In this document: positions 8,367 to 16,782 of the stretch, in pieces
Position numbering within the stretch: the stretch's first letter is position 1
Layout of the letters: each line of letters opens with the position of its first letter
Source of the DNA: Anaerocolumna chitinilytica
GTDB lineage: Bacteria > Bacillota > Clostridia > Lachnospirales > Lachnospiraceae
Reading direction: 5' to 3'
Length of the DNA: 64,000 nucleotides
Assembly (NCBI RefSeq): GCF_014218355.1
Contig: NZ_AP023368.1
Span: 624,001-688,000 of the forward strand
Notes under the pieces: model-generated
The model's database searches: none
Told to the model about the DNA's origin: nothing
The model's input: the letters and a program-made list of their open reading frames with translations, nothing else
Position numbers and translations under genes: made by a program

Positions 8367-9266
8367 ATGAAAAATAACAGGATTAAAGCCAGTTTATCCG
8401 AACAGGTATTACAGGTGGTCATCTATTGTATCCTAATAGGAATTTGTCTTATGATTATCCTTCCCTGTATTAATATCGTTGCTTTATCCTTTAATGACGG
8501 TAAAGACGCTGCCAGAGGCGGGATATATTTCTGGACCAGAAAGTTCACTTTGGCCAATTACAAAGAGGTATTTCAGGATGGTTCAATAACAAAGGCATAC
8601 TTTATTACCATATCCCGTACGGTTATCGGGACCTTGGGAAGCCTTATAGTTACCTCTTTTGCGGCATATTCTTTGAAGGAAAAAGAGTTGCCGGGAAGAA
8701 AGCTTATTACGATTTTAATTACCTTTACAATGCTTTTTAGCGGCGGTATGATTCCAACCTACATCCAGTACAATAAACTGGGCCTTCTCAACAGTTTCTG
8801 GGTATATGTAGTTCCCAGTCTCGTCAGTGTTACATACCTATTAATGATGAGAACCTTTTTTGAAACAATTCCGGATAGCCTGGAAGAATCAGCGAAATTG
8901 GATGGCTGCGGATATTTTAAGATATTCTCCACGATTATAATTCCCCTAAGCAAACCCGTTATGGCGGTTGTTGGCCTATATACGGCGGTAAACCATTGGA
9001 ATGACTGGTTCTCCGGAGCATTTTACATGCGCTCCAGTGCTTTATGGCCGGTTCAGACTGTATTGCAGCAGATGCTATCCAAGGCGATGGCGGCCAGGGA
9101 AGTTACGACAGTTTCCCAGGCGATAGCTCAGAATTCCAATACCGTTACCTCGGATTCCCTGAAAATGGCTGCCGTTGTTGTGACAACAGTACCTATCCTT
9201 TGTGTATACCCCTTTATTCAGAAGTATTTCGCCAAGGGAGCTATGATAGGTGCGGTAAAAGAATAA
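8367..9266 (+). CDS. Sugar ABC transporter permease, LplC type
   Basis: A 299-residue integral membrane protein of the UgpE/LplC branch, with about six membrane helices and the EAA loop LEESAKLDGCGYFKIFSTIIIPL. It ends with the GAMIGAVKE tail typical of LplC proteins. It pairs with the LplB-type permease at 5318 around the binding protein at 6409. AAGGTG lies about seven bases before the ATG. The spacer before it contains the hairpin-repeat cluster, so its dose may be set separately from the binding protein. Confidence 0.94.
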   Translation: MKNNRIKASLSEQVLQVVIYCILIGICLMIILPCINIVALSFNDGKDAARGGIYFWTRKFTLANYKEVFQDGSITKAYFITISRTVIGTLGSLIVTSFAAYSLKEKELPGRKLITILITFTMLFSGGMIPTYIQYNKLGLLNSFWVYVVPSLVSVTYLLMMRTFFETIPDSLEESAKLDGCGYFKIFSTIIIPLSKPVMAVVGLYTAVNHWNDWFSGAFYMRSSALWPVQTVLQQMLSKAMAAREVTTVSQAIAQNSNTVTSDSLKMAAVVVTTVPILCVYPFIQKYFAKGAMIGAVKE

Positions 9267-9287
9267 AATGATAGAATAGAACACAGG

Positions 9288-9392
9288 ATTCTTTACCAAC
9301 GTGTAAATCATATTATCAGGTAAATACCCATTCCGAGTAATCGGAAGGTACGGAATGAATGATGGAGAGTGCGGGGGTAAAGAATTTTTTTT
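9288..9392 (+). terminator. Long-range terminator/attenuator-like fold after the ABC operon
   Basis: ATTCTTTACC (9288-9297) pairs over 10 bp with GGTAAAGAAT (9376-9385), whose end runs into eight T (9385-9392). The 78-base loop holds its own pair, CATTCCG/CGGAATG, and a CCGA/TCGG hairpin. The large structured loop is unusual for a plain terminator and would suit an attenuator controlling the sugar kinase gene downstream. Confidence 0.5.
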
Positions 9393-9421
9393 ATAGATAT
9401 ATCACATAGATAGAAGAATAA

Positions 9422-9500
9422 GTTGAAAAAACAAAAAGCAGTTTTTCAATTACTTATTCAGGAGTATCAAATCGAAGAATTGATACTCACGAAAGGAGTT
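9422..9500 (+). promoter_or_regulatory. Two-hairpin leader element, copy A (before the sugar kinase)
   Basis: Hairpin 1 pairs TTGAAAAA (9423-9430) with TTTTTCAA (9442-9449). Hairpin 2 has arms of 12 bases (9462-9473 and 9477-9488) around a GAA loop with a single A-A mismatch. The ribosome binding site AAGGAG follows at 9494-9499. The same layout and spacing recur twice at 63.37-63.59 kb. In this copy the TTG at 9423 is in frame with the kinase, which would add 27 residues if used. Confidence 0.65.
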
Positions 9501-9503
9501 AAA

Positions 9504-10448
9504 ATGAATCATAAAAAATGGGACGTATTCATATACGGCGATGTGAACATAGATATTGTTATTCCGGGAATTGAGAAATTTCCGGAACCAGGTCAAGAGG
9601 ATATAACCGATGTTATGGATACTTTTGTAGGAGGCGGAGCTGCTCTTTTTACATTGGGACTTGGCAAGCTGGGATTAAGGCCGGTGTTCCAAGGCTCTGT
9701 GGGAAATGATTGTTATGGAAAATTTATTCTGGAAGAATTTCAGAAGAGTAATGTGGACCTTTCCCTGCTAACTTACAGTAATCAGAATAAAACCGGCATT
9801 TCCTTAAGCTTCACCAATGAAAAGGACCGCTCCTTTCTGACATATCGGGGGACCAATTCGGAGATTAACATAGGAGAGGTTGACCTTGACAAGGTTGGGC
9901 AGGCAAGGCACATACATATAACCGGTTATGAGGGACAGAAGAATCACAGGGAGTATCAAAAACTTCTGACAGATATAAAACAACTGGATAATGTCAGTGT
10001 CAGCTTTGATGTAGGCTGGGATTCCTCTGGCGAATGGTATGAAGGTATTTATGAGCTGTTTCCTTTTATTGATGTTCTATTTATGAATGAAACTGAAGCA
10101 ATTCACTATGGCAGAAAGACAGATGCCAGGGAGGCAATGAAAGATTTTGCAGCATATACGAAAATTGCAGTTGCAAAGCTTGGAAAAAAAGGTTCTATCG
10201 CTTACTCAGGCAGCGAATTCCATCAGGCAGCATCCTACCAGGTAAAAGCCGTGGATACTACCGGGGCAGGTGATTCCTTTAATGCAGGCTTTATTTATGG
10301 GTACTTAAAAGGGAAAGGCCTTGAGGAATGTCTGGCCATCGGAAATGCCTGCGGCGCCTTATCGGTGACAGCCTGCGGTGGAAATACGGCATTTCCGGAC
10401 GAAGACAGACTGTATGAATTTATGAAAGAACAGAAAGAGAGGTTATAA
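9504..10448 (+). CDS. PfkB-family sugar kinase
   Basis: A 314-residue ribokinase-type kinase. The N-terminal pattern IYGDVNIDIVI and VGGGAALFTLGLGKLG is the PfkB substrate-binding region. The C-terminal signature DTTGAGDSFNAGFIYG carries the catalytic Asp and anion-hole glycines. It phosphorylates a sugar or nucleoside with ATP in the cytosol; the substrate cannot be fixed from sequence. The ATG at 9504 has AAGGAG five bases upstream and is preferred over the in-frame TTG at 9423, which lies in the leader hairpin. The GH4 gene starts 2 bp after its stop. Confidence 0.93.
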   Translation: MNHKKWDVFIYGDVNIDIVIPGIEKFPEPGQEDITDVMDTFVGGGAALFTLGLGKLGLRPVFQGSVGNDCYGKFILEEFQKSNVDLSLLTYSNQNKTGISLSFTNEKDRSFLTYRGTNSEINIGEVDLDKVGQARHIHITGYEGQKNHREYQKLLTDIKQLDNVSVSFDVGWDSSGEWYEGIYELFPFIDVLFMNETEAIHYGRKTDAREAMKDFAAYTKIAVAKLGKKGSIAYSGSEFHQAASYQVKAVDTTGAGDSFNAGFIYGYLKGKGLEECLAIGNACGALSVTACGGNTAFPDEDRLYEFMKEQKERL

Positions 10449-10450
10449 AT

Positions 10451-11803
10451 ATGAAGATAGCAGTAATCGGAGGAGCAGGTGTCAGAACAGTAATATTTAT
10501 TAATGGCTTATTGGCACGGTATAAGAAGTTAAACATAGATGAAGTGGTATTGTATGATATTGACAGTGAGAAGCAGGAGATAATCGGTAAGCTCTGTGCC
10601 CATGTAATAAAGAGAAAGAAGGAAGAATTAAAGGTGGGAATTGCAAAAAGTCCCATTGAAGCGATTACAGGGGCCGACTATATTGTAACGACTTTAAGAG
10701 TCGGCGGGGATCACTCCAGAGTGGTGGATGAAACAATTGCTCTTACAGAAGGAGTAATCGGCCAGGAAACCACAGGAGTAGGCGGCTTCTCTATGGCTGT
10801 CCGCACCATACCGGTACTTCTTGAATATTGCAAACTGATACAAGAACATGCACCGAATGCATGGATATTTAACTTTACAAATCCCTCCGGGCTGGTAACT
10901 CAGGCACTAAGAAGCGCTGGTTATGACAAGATTATCGGAATCTGCGATGCACCCAGCAGTACCAAATTCCGTATGGCTAATAGGCTTGGAGTAGAGGAAA
11001 AAGACTTATATGTAGAATTCTTTGGCCTTAACCATTTGTCCTGGATCAGAAGTGTTAAGAAGAACGGGAAGGAGATATTGGGTGACTTACTGGCAGATGA
11101 TGATTTCTTAAACAGTGTCCAGGAATTTTCTATGTTTGACCCGGAGCTTTTACGCTCTATCGGTTATTTACCCAATGAATACCTTTATTATTATTACCAC
11201 AGGGAAAAGGCCCTTAAGAATATCCAAAAATCCGGAGAGACCAGAGGAAAGACTATAGAAGCTGTTAATCTCCATATGATGGAGGAATTAAAAGCCATGG
11301 ATATGGACGCGGACCCGGAAGGTGCACTGCAGATATTCCTCTATTATATGGCATTGAGAGAAAGCTCCTATATGAGTATCGAAACCGGAAGCGGTAAAAG
11401 GGAAGAAATTAAAAGAGGAAAGCTGGAAGTCCCGGATGGAATGGGCTATGCTGGTGTCATGCTGGACTGTATAGAAGGACTCCAAAGCGAGGAAGGTTAC
11501 AGCCTGGTATTATCCGTAGAAAATCAGGGTTGTATTCAGGGCTTACTAGACGAGGATGTGATTGAGGTTACCTGTAAGGTGTCCAAAAAGGGAATCTGCC
11601 CGGTACCTATCGGTGAGGTACCGGAGCATGCTTATCTTCTGATGAGGCTGATTAAAATGTACGAAAAGCTTACGGTGGAAGCAATTATGCATAAGTCCAA
11701 AGAGACTGCCATCCAGGCTTTAACATTACATCCCCTTATTAATTCCTATTCCCTTGCCAAAACATTAGTAGAACGCTATGACGATGCCTATGGCATATTT
11801 TAG
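10451..11803 (+). CDS. GH4 family NAD-dependent glycosidase
   Basis: This 450-residue protein has the GH4 layout: an N-terminal Rossmann fold (MKIAVIGGAGVRT, then VVLYDID), a VGGDHSRVVDE segment, GQETTGVGGFSMAVRTIP, the NPSG motif and the Mn-binding cysteine and histidine regions GICDAP and FGLNHLSW. GH4 enzymes cleave glycosidic bonds by an NAD-dependent redox mechanism, often on 6-phosphosugars. The neighbouring kinase could supply a phosphorylated substrate. Whether it is a phospho-glucosidase, galactosidase or another specificity is not decided by sequence. Confidence 0.93.
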   Translation: MKIAVIGGAGVRTVIFINGLLARYKKLNIDEVVLYDIDSEKQEIIGKLCAHVIKRKKEELKVGIAKSPIEAITGADYIVTTLRVGGDHSRVVDETIALTEGVIGQETTGVGGFSMAVRTIPVLLEYCKLIQEHAPNAWIFNFTNPSGLVTQALRSAGYDKIIGICDAPSSTKFRMANRLGVEEKDLYVEFFGLNHLSWIRSVKKNGKEILGDLLADDDFLNSVQEFSMFDPELLRSIGYLPNEYLYYYYHREKALKNIQKSGETRGKTIEAVNLHMMEELKAMDMDADPEGALQIFLYYMALRESSYMSIETGSGKREEIKRGKLEVPDGMGYAGVMLDCIEGLQSEEGYSLVLSVENQGCIQGLLDEDVIEVTCKVSKKGICPVPIGEVPEHAYLLMRLIKMYEKLTVEAIMHKSKETAIQALTLHPLINSYSLAKTLVERYDDAYGIF

Positions 11804-11820
11804 TCTGAAAGGAGAAAAAG

Positions 11821-14800
11821 ATGCCTTTTGACTTTCACAATAGAGACAGAATAGAGAATCTTATAACAGAGTTAAAAGAACAGCGATATAAGAAACTTAC
11901 GGAGATTAAGAGCTTTCACTGGTACCGGGATGACGGCAGTAATGGGAACAGAATACCAATGGGAGAGGCAGAGGAAGTAGGAATCGGTTTTCGCTGGAAA
12001 GGCTGGGACCAATATAACTGGCTATGTACTCAGATTGTGGTTCCGGAAGTTCTGAAAGAGGAAGAGGTAGTAGGACTTTTTGATTTTGGAGTACCGGAAG
12101 GCACCGGAAATAACAGCCATTTCGAAAGCCTTCTGTACTTAAACGGTGTTCCTCATCAGGGAGTTGATGGAAATCACAAGGAAGTATTCTTTGATGTAGC
12201 AGAAAACGGACTGGTACTGGACTTAAAATTCCGGGTATGGTCCGGACTTAGCGGCGGCGGAGTTCCAAAGGAGATGCCCATGGAAATCGAACGAGCGCAA
12301 TTTGGAGTATTGGATAAAAAGGCGGATGAATTCTATTACCTTGCAAAAAATGCATTGGAAACCTACGACCTTCTGGATAAAAACAATGAGTATAAGGAAT
12401 GGCTTCTCAATATACTGGTAAAAGCCTTTCAAATAGTGGATTATGCAAAGAAGGGCCATGATGAGTTTTATGAAAGTATAGAAAAGGCATTACTGTATCT
12501 TGACGAGAAGCTGGACGGAAGAGGAAAACCGGATATCAATGTTAGTCTCCTGGGACATACTCATATAGATGTTGCCTGGCTCTGGCAGCTTAAACATACA
12601 AGAGAGAAAGCCGCCCGTTCCTTTTCTACTGTAAACCGTATGATGGAACGATATCCTTACTACCAATTCCTGCAGACCCAGGCACAGCTTTATGATTTTA
12701 TCAGAGAGAATTACCCGGATATCTATCAGAATATCAAGACAAGGGTAAAAGAGGGAAAATGGGAACCCTCCGGCTCCATGTGGGTGGAATGCGACTGCAA
12801 TCTGGTAAGCGGAGAATCCTTAGTAAGGCAGATACTGCTTGGAAAGCGTTTTTTTGAAAAAGAGTTCGGTTATCAGAATGATTTTCTATGGCTGCCGGAC
12901 GTATTCGGATATTCCTGGGCCCTCCCTCAAATACTGAAAAAATCCGGAATTCATACCTTTATGACAACAAAGATAAGCTGGAATGACAGCAATAAGCTTC
13001 CTTATGATACATTTCTCTGGAAGGGAATGGACGGCACGGAAATCCTGTCTCATTTTATAACAACACCGGATACCGATTCTACTTCCTATACCTATAACGG
13101 AGATACCAGACCATATGCAGTTAAGGGAATATGGGATAATTACAGCAATAAGGATATAAATAAGGACCTTTTGATAGCTTATGGTTACGGTGACGGCGGA
13201 GGAGGACCAAACCGGGATATGCTGGAGACAATAAAGCATCTGAATAAGCTTCCCGGAATACCTCATATCAAGACGGAAAGTGCAACAGATTATTTTCACA
13301 GGCTCCAGGAGAACCTTAGGAATAATGAAATGGAAGGCTATCTTCCGGTATGGGATGGTGAGCTGTATCTGGAATTCCACCGGGGTACCTACACCTCTCA
13401 GGCTTATAATAAGAGGATGAACCGGAAAATGGAATATTCCCTTCGCAGTACCGAGATGTTATCAGTCCTGGCGGCTGAGCTGACACAACTTTCGTATCCT
13501 TATAGTGAGCTTAAAGAGGCATGGAAAATTGTGCTCTGTCATCAGTTTCATGATATTCTGCCCGGTTCCTCCATACGAGAGGTCTATGAAGACAGTAAAG
13601 TGAATTACGAGAAGGCGGAAAAACTTCTAGAGGACGTCAGAGAGAAAGTAAATAAGAGCCTGTTTATTCCAGAAGAGGGTACTTATACGGTATTTAATAA
13701 TTCCAACTGGCGGCGAGACTCCTATGTCCTGGTAACAGAAGGGGAAAGGGAAGCAGTATTTGTCAATGAGAAGGGTGAAGAGCTGGAGAGTATGCCGGTA
13801 GCTGAGGGAGTTCTTGTTTTCGTTAAGAATATGGAGCCTTTTTCCTTTACCATATTAAAACAGAAGCCAGAAAAGACCTCCGCCTTAAGGAATGTCAGGA
13901 CAGAAGGAGATATAAATGAAGTCTCCAATGCTTTTTACAGAGTGTCCTGGAATTCAAAGGGGTGGCTTACCAGTATCTATGACAAGTGTGCCGGCAGAGA
14001 AATCTTAAAAGCAGGAGAATGGGGAAATGTTCTCCAGGTGTTTGAAGATAAACCCAGATGCTTTGATGCCTGGGAGCTGGAAGCAACTCATCACGATAAG
14101 CAGGAAAATGTGGAGGATTTAAGAAAGGTAACGGTGGAAGAAACTTCACTTGGTATCTTTGTGACCTTCCATTGGACATATAATAAGTCAGCAATAACCC
14201 AACGTATGTGTCTGTACCATGAAAAAGCAAGGCTTGACTTTCAGACAGAAGTAGATTGGCACGAACAGCAAAAACTTCTAAAAGCAGCTTTCCCTGTAAA
14301 TATCAGAGCAGTTGATGCAAGATTTGATATTCAATTTGGAAATATCCGAAGGCCGATTACCAGAAACACAAGCTGGGAAGCGGCAAAGTTCGAGGTGGTT
14401 GCACATAAGTGGGCGGATATCAGCGAAACGGGATATGGCGTGGCACTGTTAAATGACTGTAAGTACGGTCATGATATTACGGAGGATATGCTTCGCCTAA
14501 CATTGATTAAATCTGCCATTGACCCCGATTACAGTGCAGATCAGGGCTTTCATGAATTTACATATGCCATCTATCCTCACAGGAATGAGTGGTATGAGAG
14601 TGATTTGGAAAAAGAAGCCTTTGATTTGAATAACCCTATAACTGCAATTCCCGGAAGAGCTGTCTTTAGTATTGATAGTTTCTTACGTTTTAGTGAAGAG
14701 AATATCTCCGTTGATTGTATGAAGCAGGCGGAGGATACAAAGGAGATGGTTATTCGCTTCCATGAATTTACCGGTGCCAGAAAAACAATAACCGTGGACT

Positions 14801-14928
14801 GCAGTGTTCCGGTAAAGGCATGGTGTGAAAGTAATTTGATGGAAGAGGCAGAGGGCGAGTATCAGACCGGCCCTGTACGCGTTGAAGTAAAGCCTTATGA
14901 AATAAAGACCCTGCTGTTTAGATTCTAA
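11821..14928 (+). CDS. GH38 alpha-mannosidase
   Basis: A 1035-residue cytosolic protein with no signal peptide, typical of bacterial GH38 enzymes. The zinc ligands appear as HTHIDVAW (His248, Asp250), the nucleophile as Asp360 in LPDVFGYS, and the late metal-site motif as HQFHDILPGS (His574-His577). The C-terminal half is the beta-sandwich region of the family. It removes terminal alpha-mannose from imported oligosaccharides. AAAGGAG precedes the ATG 17 bp after the GH4 stop. With the GH125 enzyme it gives the locus its mannose-rich glycan signature. Confidence 0.96.
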   Translation: MPFDFHNRDRIENLITELKEQRYKKLTEIKSFHWYRDDGSNGNRIPMGEAEEVGIGFRWKGWDQYNWLCTQIVVPEVLKEEEVVGLFDFGVPEGTGNNSHFESLLYLNGVPHQGVDGNHKEVFFDVAENGLVLDLKFRVWSGLSGGGVPKEMPMEIERAQFGVLDKKADEFYYLAKNALETYDLLDKNNEYKEWLLNILVKAFQIVDYAKKGHDEFYESIEKALLYLDEKLDGRGKPDINVSLLGHTHIDVAWLWQLKHTREKAARSFSTVNRMMERYPYYQFLQTQAQLYDFIRENYPDIYQNIKTRVKEGKWEPSGSMWVECDCNLVSGESLVRQILLGKRFFEKEFGYQNDFLWLPDVFGYSWALPQILKKSGIHTFMTTKISWNDSNKLPYDTFLWKGMDGTEILSHFITTPDTDSTSYTYNGDTRPYAVKGIWDNYSNKDINKDLLIAYGYGDGGGGPNRDMLETIKHLNKLPGIPHIKTESATDYFHRLQENLRNNEMEGYLPVWDGELYLEFHRGTYTSQAYNKRMNRKMEYSLRSTEMLSVLAAELTQLSYPYSELKEAWKIVLCHQFHDILPGSSIREVYEDSKVNYEKAEKLLEDVREKVNKSLFIPEEGTYTVFNNSNWRRDSYVLVTEGEREAVFVNEKGEELESMPVAEGVLVFVKNMEPFSFTILKQKPEKTSALRNVRTEGDINEVSNAFYRVSWNSKGWLTSIYDKCAGREILKAGEWGNVLQVFEDKPRCFDAWELEATHHDKQENVEDLRKVTVEETSLGIFVTFHWTYNKSAITQRMCLYHEKARLDFQTEVDWHEQQKLLKAAFPVNIRAVDARFDIQFGNIRRPITRNTSWEAAKFEVVAHKWADISETGYGVALLNDCKYGHDITEDMLRLTLIKSAIDPDYSADQGFHEFTYAIYPHRNEWYESDLEKEAFDLNNPITAIPGRAVFSIDSFLRFSEENISVDCMKQAEDTKEMVIRFHEFTGARKTITVDCSVPVKAWCESNLMEEAEGEYQTGPVRVEVKPYEIKTLLFRF

Positions 14929-15084
14929 TATAAGAACAAAAATAGAAGATTTACCCAGCAATTTGTAGTATAATTTGAATGTTATTAGACGATAGAGCGA
15001 AACAGGCATATTTTAAAAGTCATAGAACATAAAAGGAAAGGGAGGAAGAGAGGTATCGCAGTTACAGGTGATAGCTAAACATAT

Positions 15085-16671
15085 ATGATATTTATAATAA
15101 ATAACCGGTATCAATCTACAGGTTCAAACGAGCTTCTTGTAATTCCCTATGTAACAGAGGAGGAGCTCATCCAAAGATTGAAAAACCTGTCGGAAGTTAA
15201 GGCTAAGGAAATTCAGTCGGAGAAGATTCATGAGAAATATACAGAGTTTCAGGCAGCAGCGGATGTAGAGTTCTGGAAGAAGCTTAACTTCTGCTTTCAG
15301 AATATGCAGTCAGGGGCAGCAGGCGGTACAGAGCAGTTGATAGGAGTGCAGAATGGGACAAACGGGATTGTTCCGGTGCGCTTTCTGAAACTAAGAAAGG
15401 GAAGAAACTCCTGGCAGGAGTGTTTAAATGATACCTTTCGCAGCCTGGGCCGAGAGCTGACCGGTAACTGCGGTATTCTGCTGGAGGGATTTTCTTTAAG
15501 AGAGCTTCCCCTGGAGACTATTACAGAGATTCTTGTAAGAGCAATGTATTATGGTGCTTATTCCTTTCGGAAGGAAAGATTACAGGAAATCACCGTAAAA
15601 GGGGTATATTCGCTAAGGGAGGAATTAAAGGATGAAAAGGAATCCTGCAGGGTTACACTTATTTCTGGCGCTGACTTAAAGAGCAGTATAAAAAAGGCAG
15701 CGGACTATGGCGAATGCATCAATTATGCCAGGATGTTAGGAGATATTCCTTCAAACTACCTTCATACCAGTGAGTTTACCGGATATCTTAAAGAGCTGGC
15801 GAAGGATTACGGTATTGAATTTGAGGCATTAGGGAAGAAAGAATTAAGTACACTGCACTGCGGAGGAATCCTTGGAGTAAACAGCGGCAGCAAAGAGGAG
15901 GCTGTATTGATTTCTCTTTACTATGAGGGCGAAAAAGGTGCTCCGATAACTGCTCTTGTGGGAAAAGGAGTTATGTTTGACAGCGGCGGGTATCATTTAA
16001 AATCCCTTTCTTCCATGGAGGGAATGAAATATGATATGTGCGGAGCTGCAAATCTGGCGGCAGCCTTTGAAATTGTCCTCCGGCAAAAGAGTAAAATAAA
16101 TCTTTTGTTACTTATCCCAGCCGTTGAGAATTTAATCGGACCGGATGCTCTTCGAATGGGAGATGTTATTACTACCATGTCCGGCAAGACTGTGGAGGTA
16201 TATAATACGGATGCAGAAGGCAGACTGATTCTGTGTGATGCGCTGACCTATGCGCAAAAAAGAGGAGCCGGGAGAGTTCTTGACCTGGCGACCTTGACCA
16301 ATTCCTGCCGGAAGGCATTGGGGGATGAAATCTCCGGTATCTTTTACAACGACGAAACGACAGGCGAGGCTTTTTTGGCTGAGGCCAAACACCAGGGTGA
16401 AAAAGTATGGAGGCTTCCTCTAGACCAGAGCTATCACCGCCTTTTATACCGTACCCAAACAGCAGACCTTATCAATTATGCGCCGGAAGGTGATGGAGGA
16501 GCAAGTGTTGCGGCTTGCTTTCTGGAAGAATTTATAGAAGAGGGCACAGCTTGGATTCATCTGGATATCGTCGGAACCTCCGTAAACAGAAGTGCTGACA
16601 GGAAGCAGGTAAAAGGGGCCTCCGGTGTTCTGGCGGCTTCGGTGGCAGCCTTTTTAATACAGCAGGTATAG
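15085..16671 (+). CDS. M17 leucyl aminopeptidase family protein
   Basis: This 528-residue protein carries the M17 two-metal catalytic domain: VGKGVMFDSGG (Lys294, Asp299), KYDMCGAANLAAA, and NTDAEGRL (Asp376, Glu378, Arg380). Key residues are intact. The N-terminal half is a divergent macro-like domain. M17 enzymes cut N-terminal residues from peptides in the cytosol. Its position between two mannosidases suggests trimming of peptide remnants on imported glycopeptides (inference). Start choice is weak: only AGGTGAT lies upstream of the ATG, while a stronger GGGAGG at 15040-15045 has no start codon at normal distance. Confidence 0.9.
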   Translation: MIFIINNRYQSTGSNELLVIPYVTEEELIQRLKNLSEVKAKEIQSEKIHEKYTEFQAAADVEFWKKLNFCFQNMQSGAAGGTEQLIGVQNGTNGIVPVRFLKLRKGRNSWQECLNDTFRSLGRELTGNCGILLEGFSLRELPLETITEILVRAMYYGAYSFRKERLQEITVKGVYSLREELKDEKESCRVTLISGADLKSSIKKAADYGECINYARMLGDIPSNYLHTSEFTGYLKELAKDYGIEFEALGKKELSTLHCGGILGVNSGSKEEAVLISLYYEGEKGAPITALVGKGVMFDSGGYHLKSLSSMEGMKYDMCGAANLAAAFEIVLRQKSKINLLLLIPAVENLIGPDALRMGDVITTMSGKTVEVYNTDAEGRLILCDALTYAQKRGAGRVLDLATLTNSCRKALGDEISGIFYNDETTGEAFLAEAKHQGEKVWRLPLDQSYHRLLYRTQTADLINYAPEGDGGASVAACFLEEFIEEGTAWIHLDIVGTSVNRSADRKQVKGASGVLAASVAAFLIQQV

Positions 16672-16678
16672 GAACAAA

Positions 16679-16763
16679 GAGTGAAAGAAAATATGATTTG
16701 AAAGGATGCCACAAACAGATTCTTTCACTCCTTTTATTTGTGGCAGTATCGCAGGCTAGCCTG
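16679..16763 (+). promoter_or_regulatory. Candidate pseudoknot leader and palindrome before the GH125 gene
   Basis: Stem 1 pairs GAGTGAAAGAA (16679-16689) with TTCTTTCACTC (16720-16730), 11 bp perfect. Stem 2 pairs TGCCACAAA (16707-16715) with TTTGTGGCA (16737-16745), 9 bp perfect. The arms interleave in the order of an H-type pseudoknot. A perfect 12-base palindrome, CAGGCTAGCCTG, follows at 16752-16763. The fold begins eight bases after the aminopeptidase stop and ends about 20 bases before the GH125 start. Confidence 0.55.
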
Positions 16764-16782
16764 TAATGCTATGGGTGTATAT

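Noticed and set aside
9423..9503. N-terminal extension of the sugar kinase from TTG
   Set aside because: It lies in a recurrent leader structure, lacks a ribosome site, and the ATG at 9504 has a good one and matches PfkB family length.
14929..15084. Possible internal promoter (TATAAT near 14968)
   Set aside because: No -35 hexamer at a workable distance could be found.
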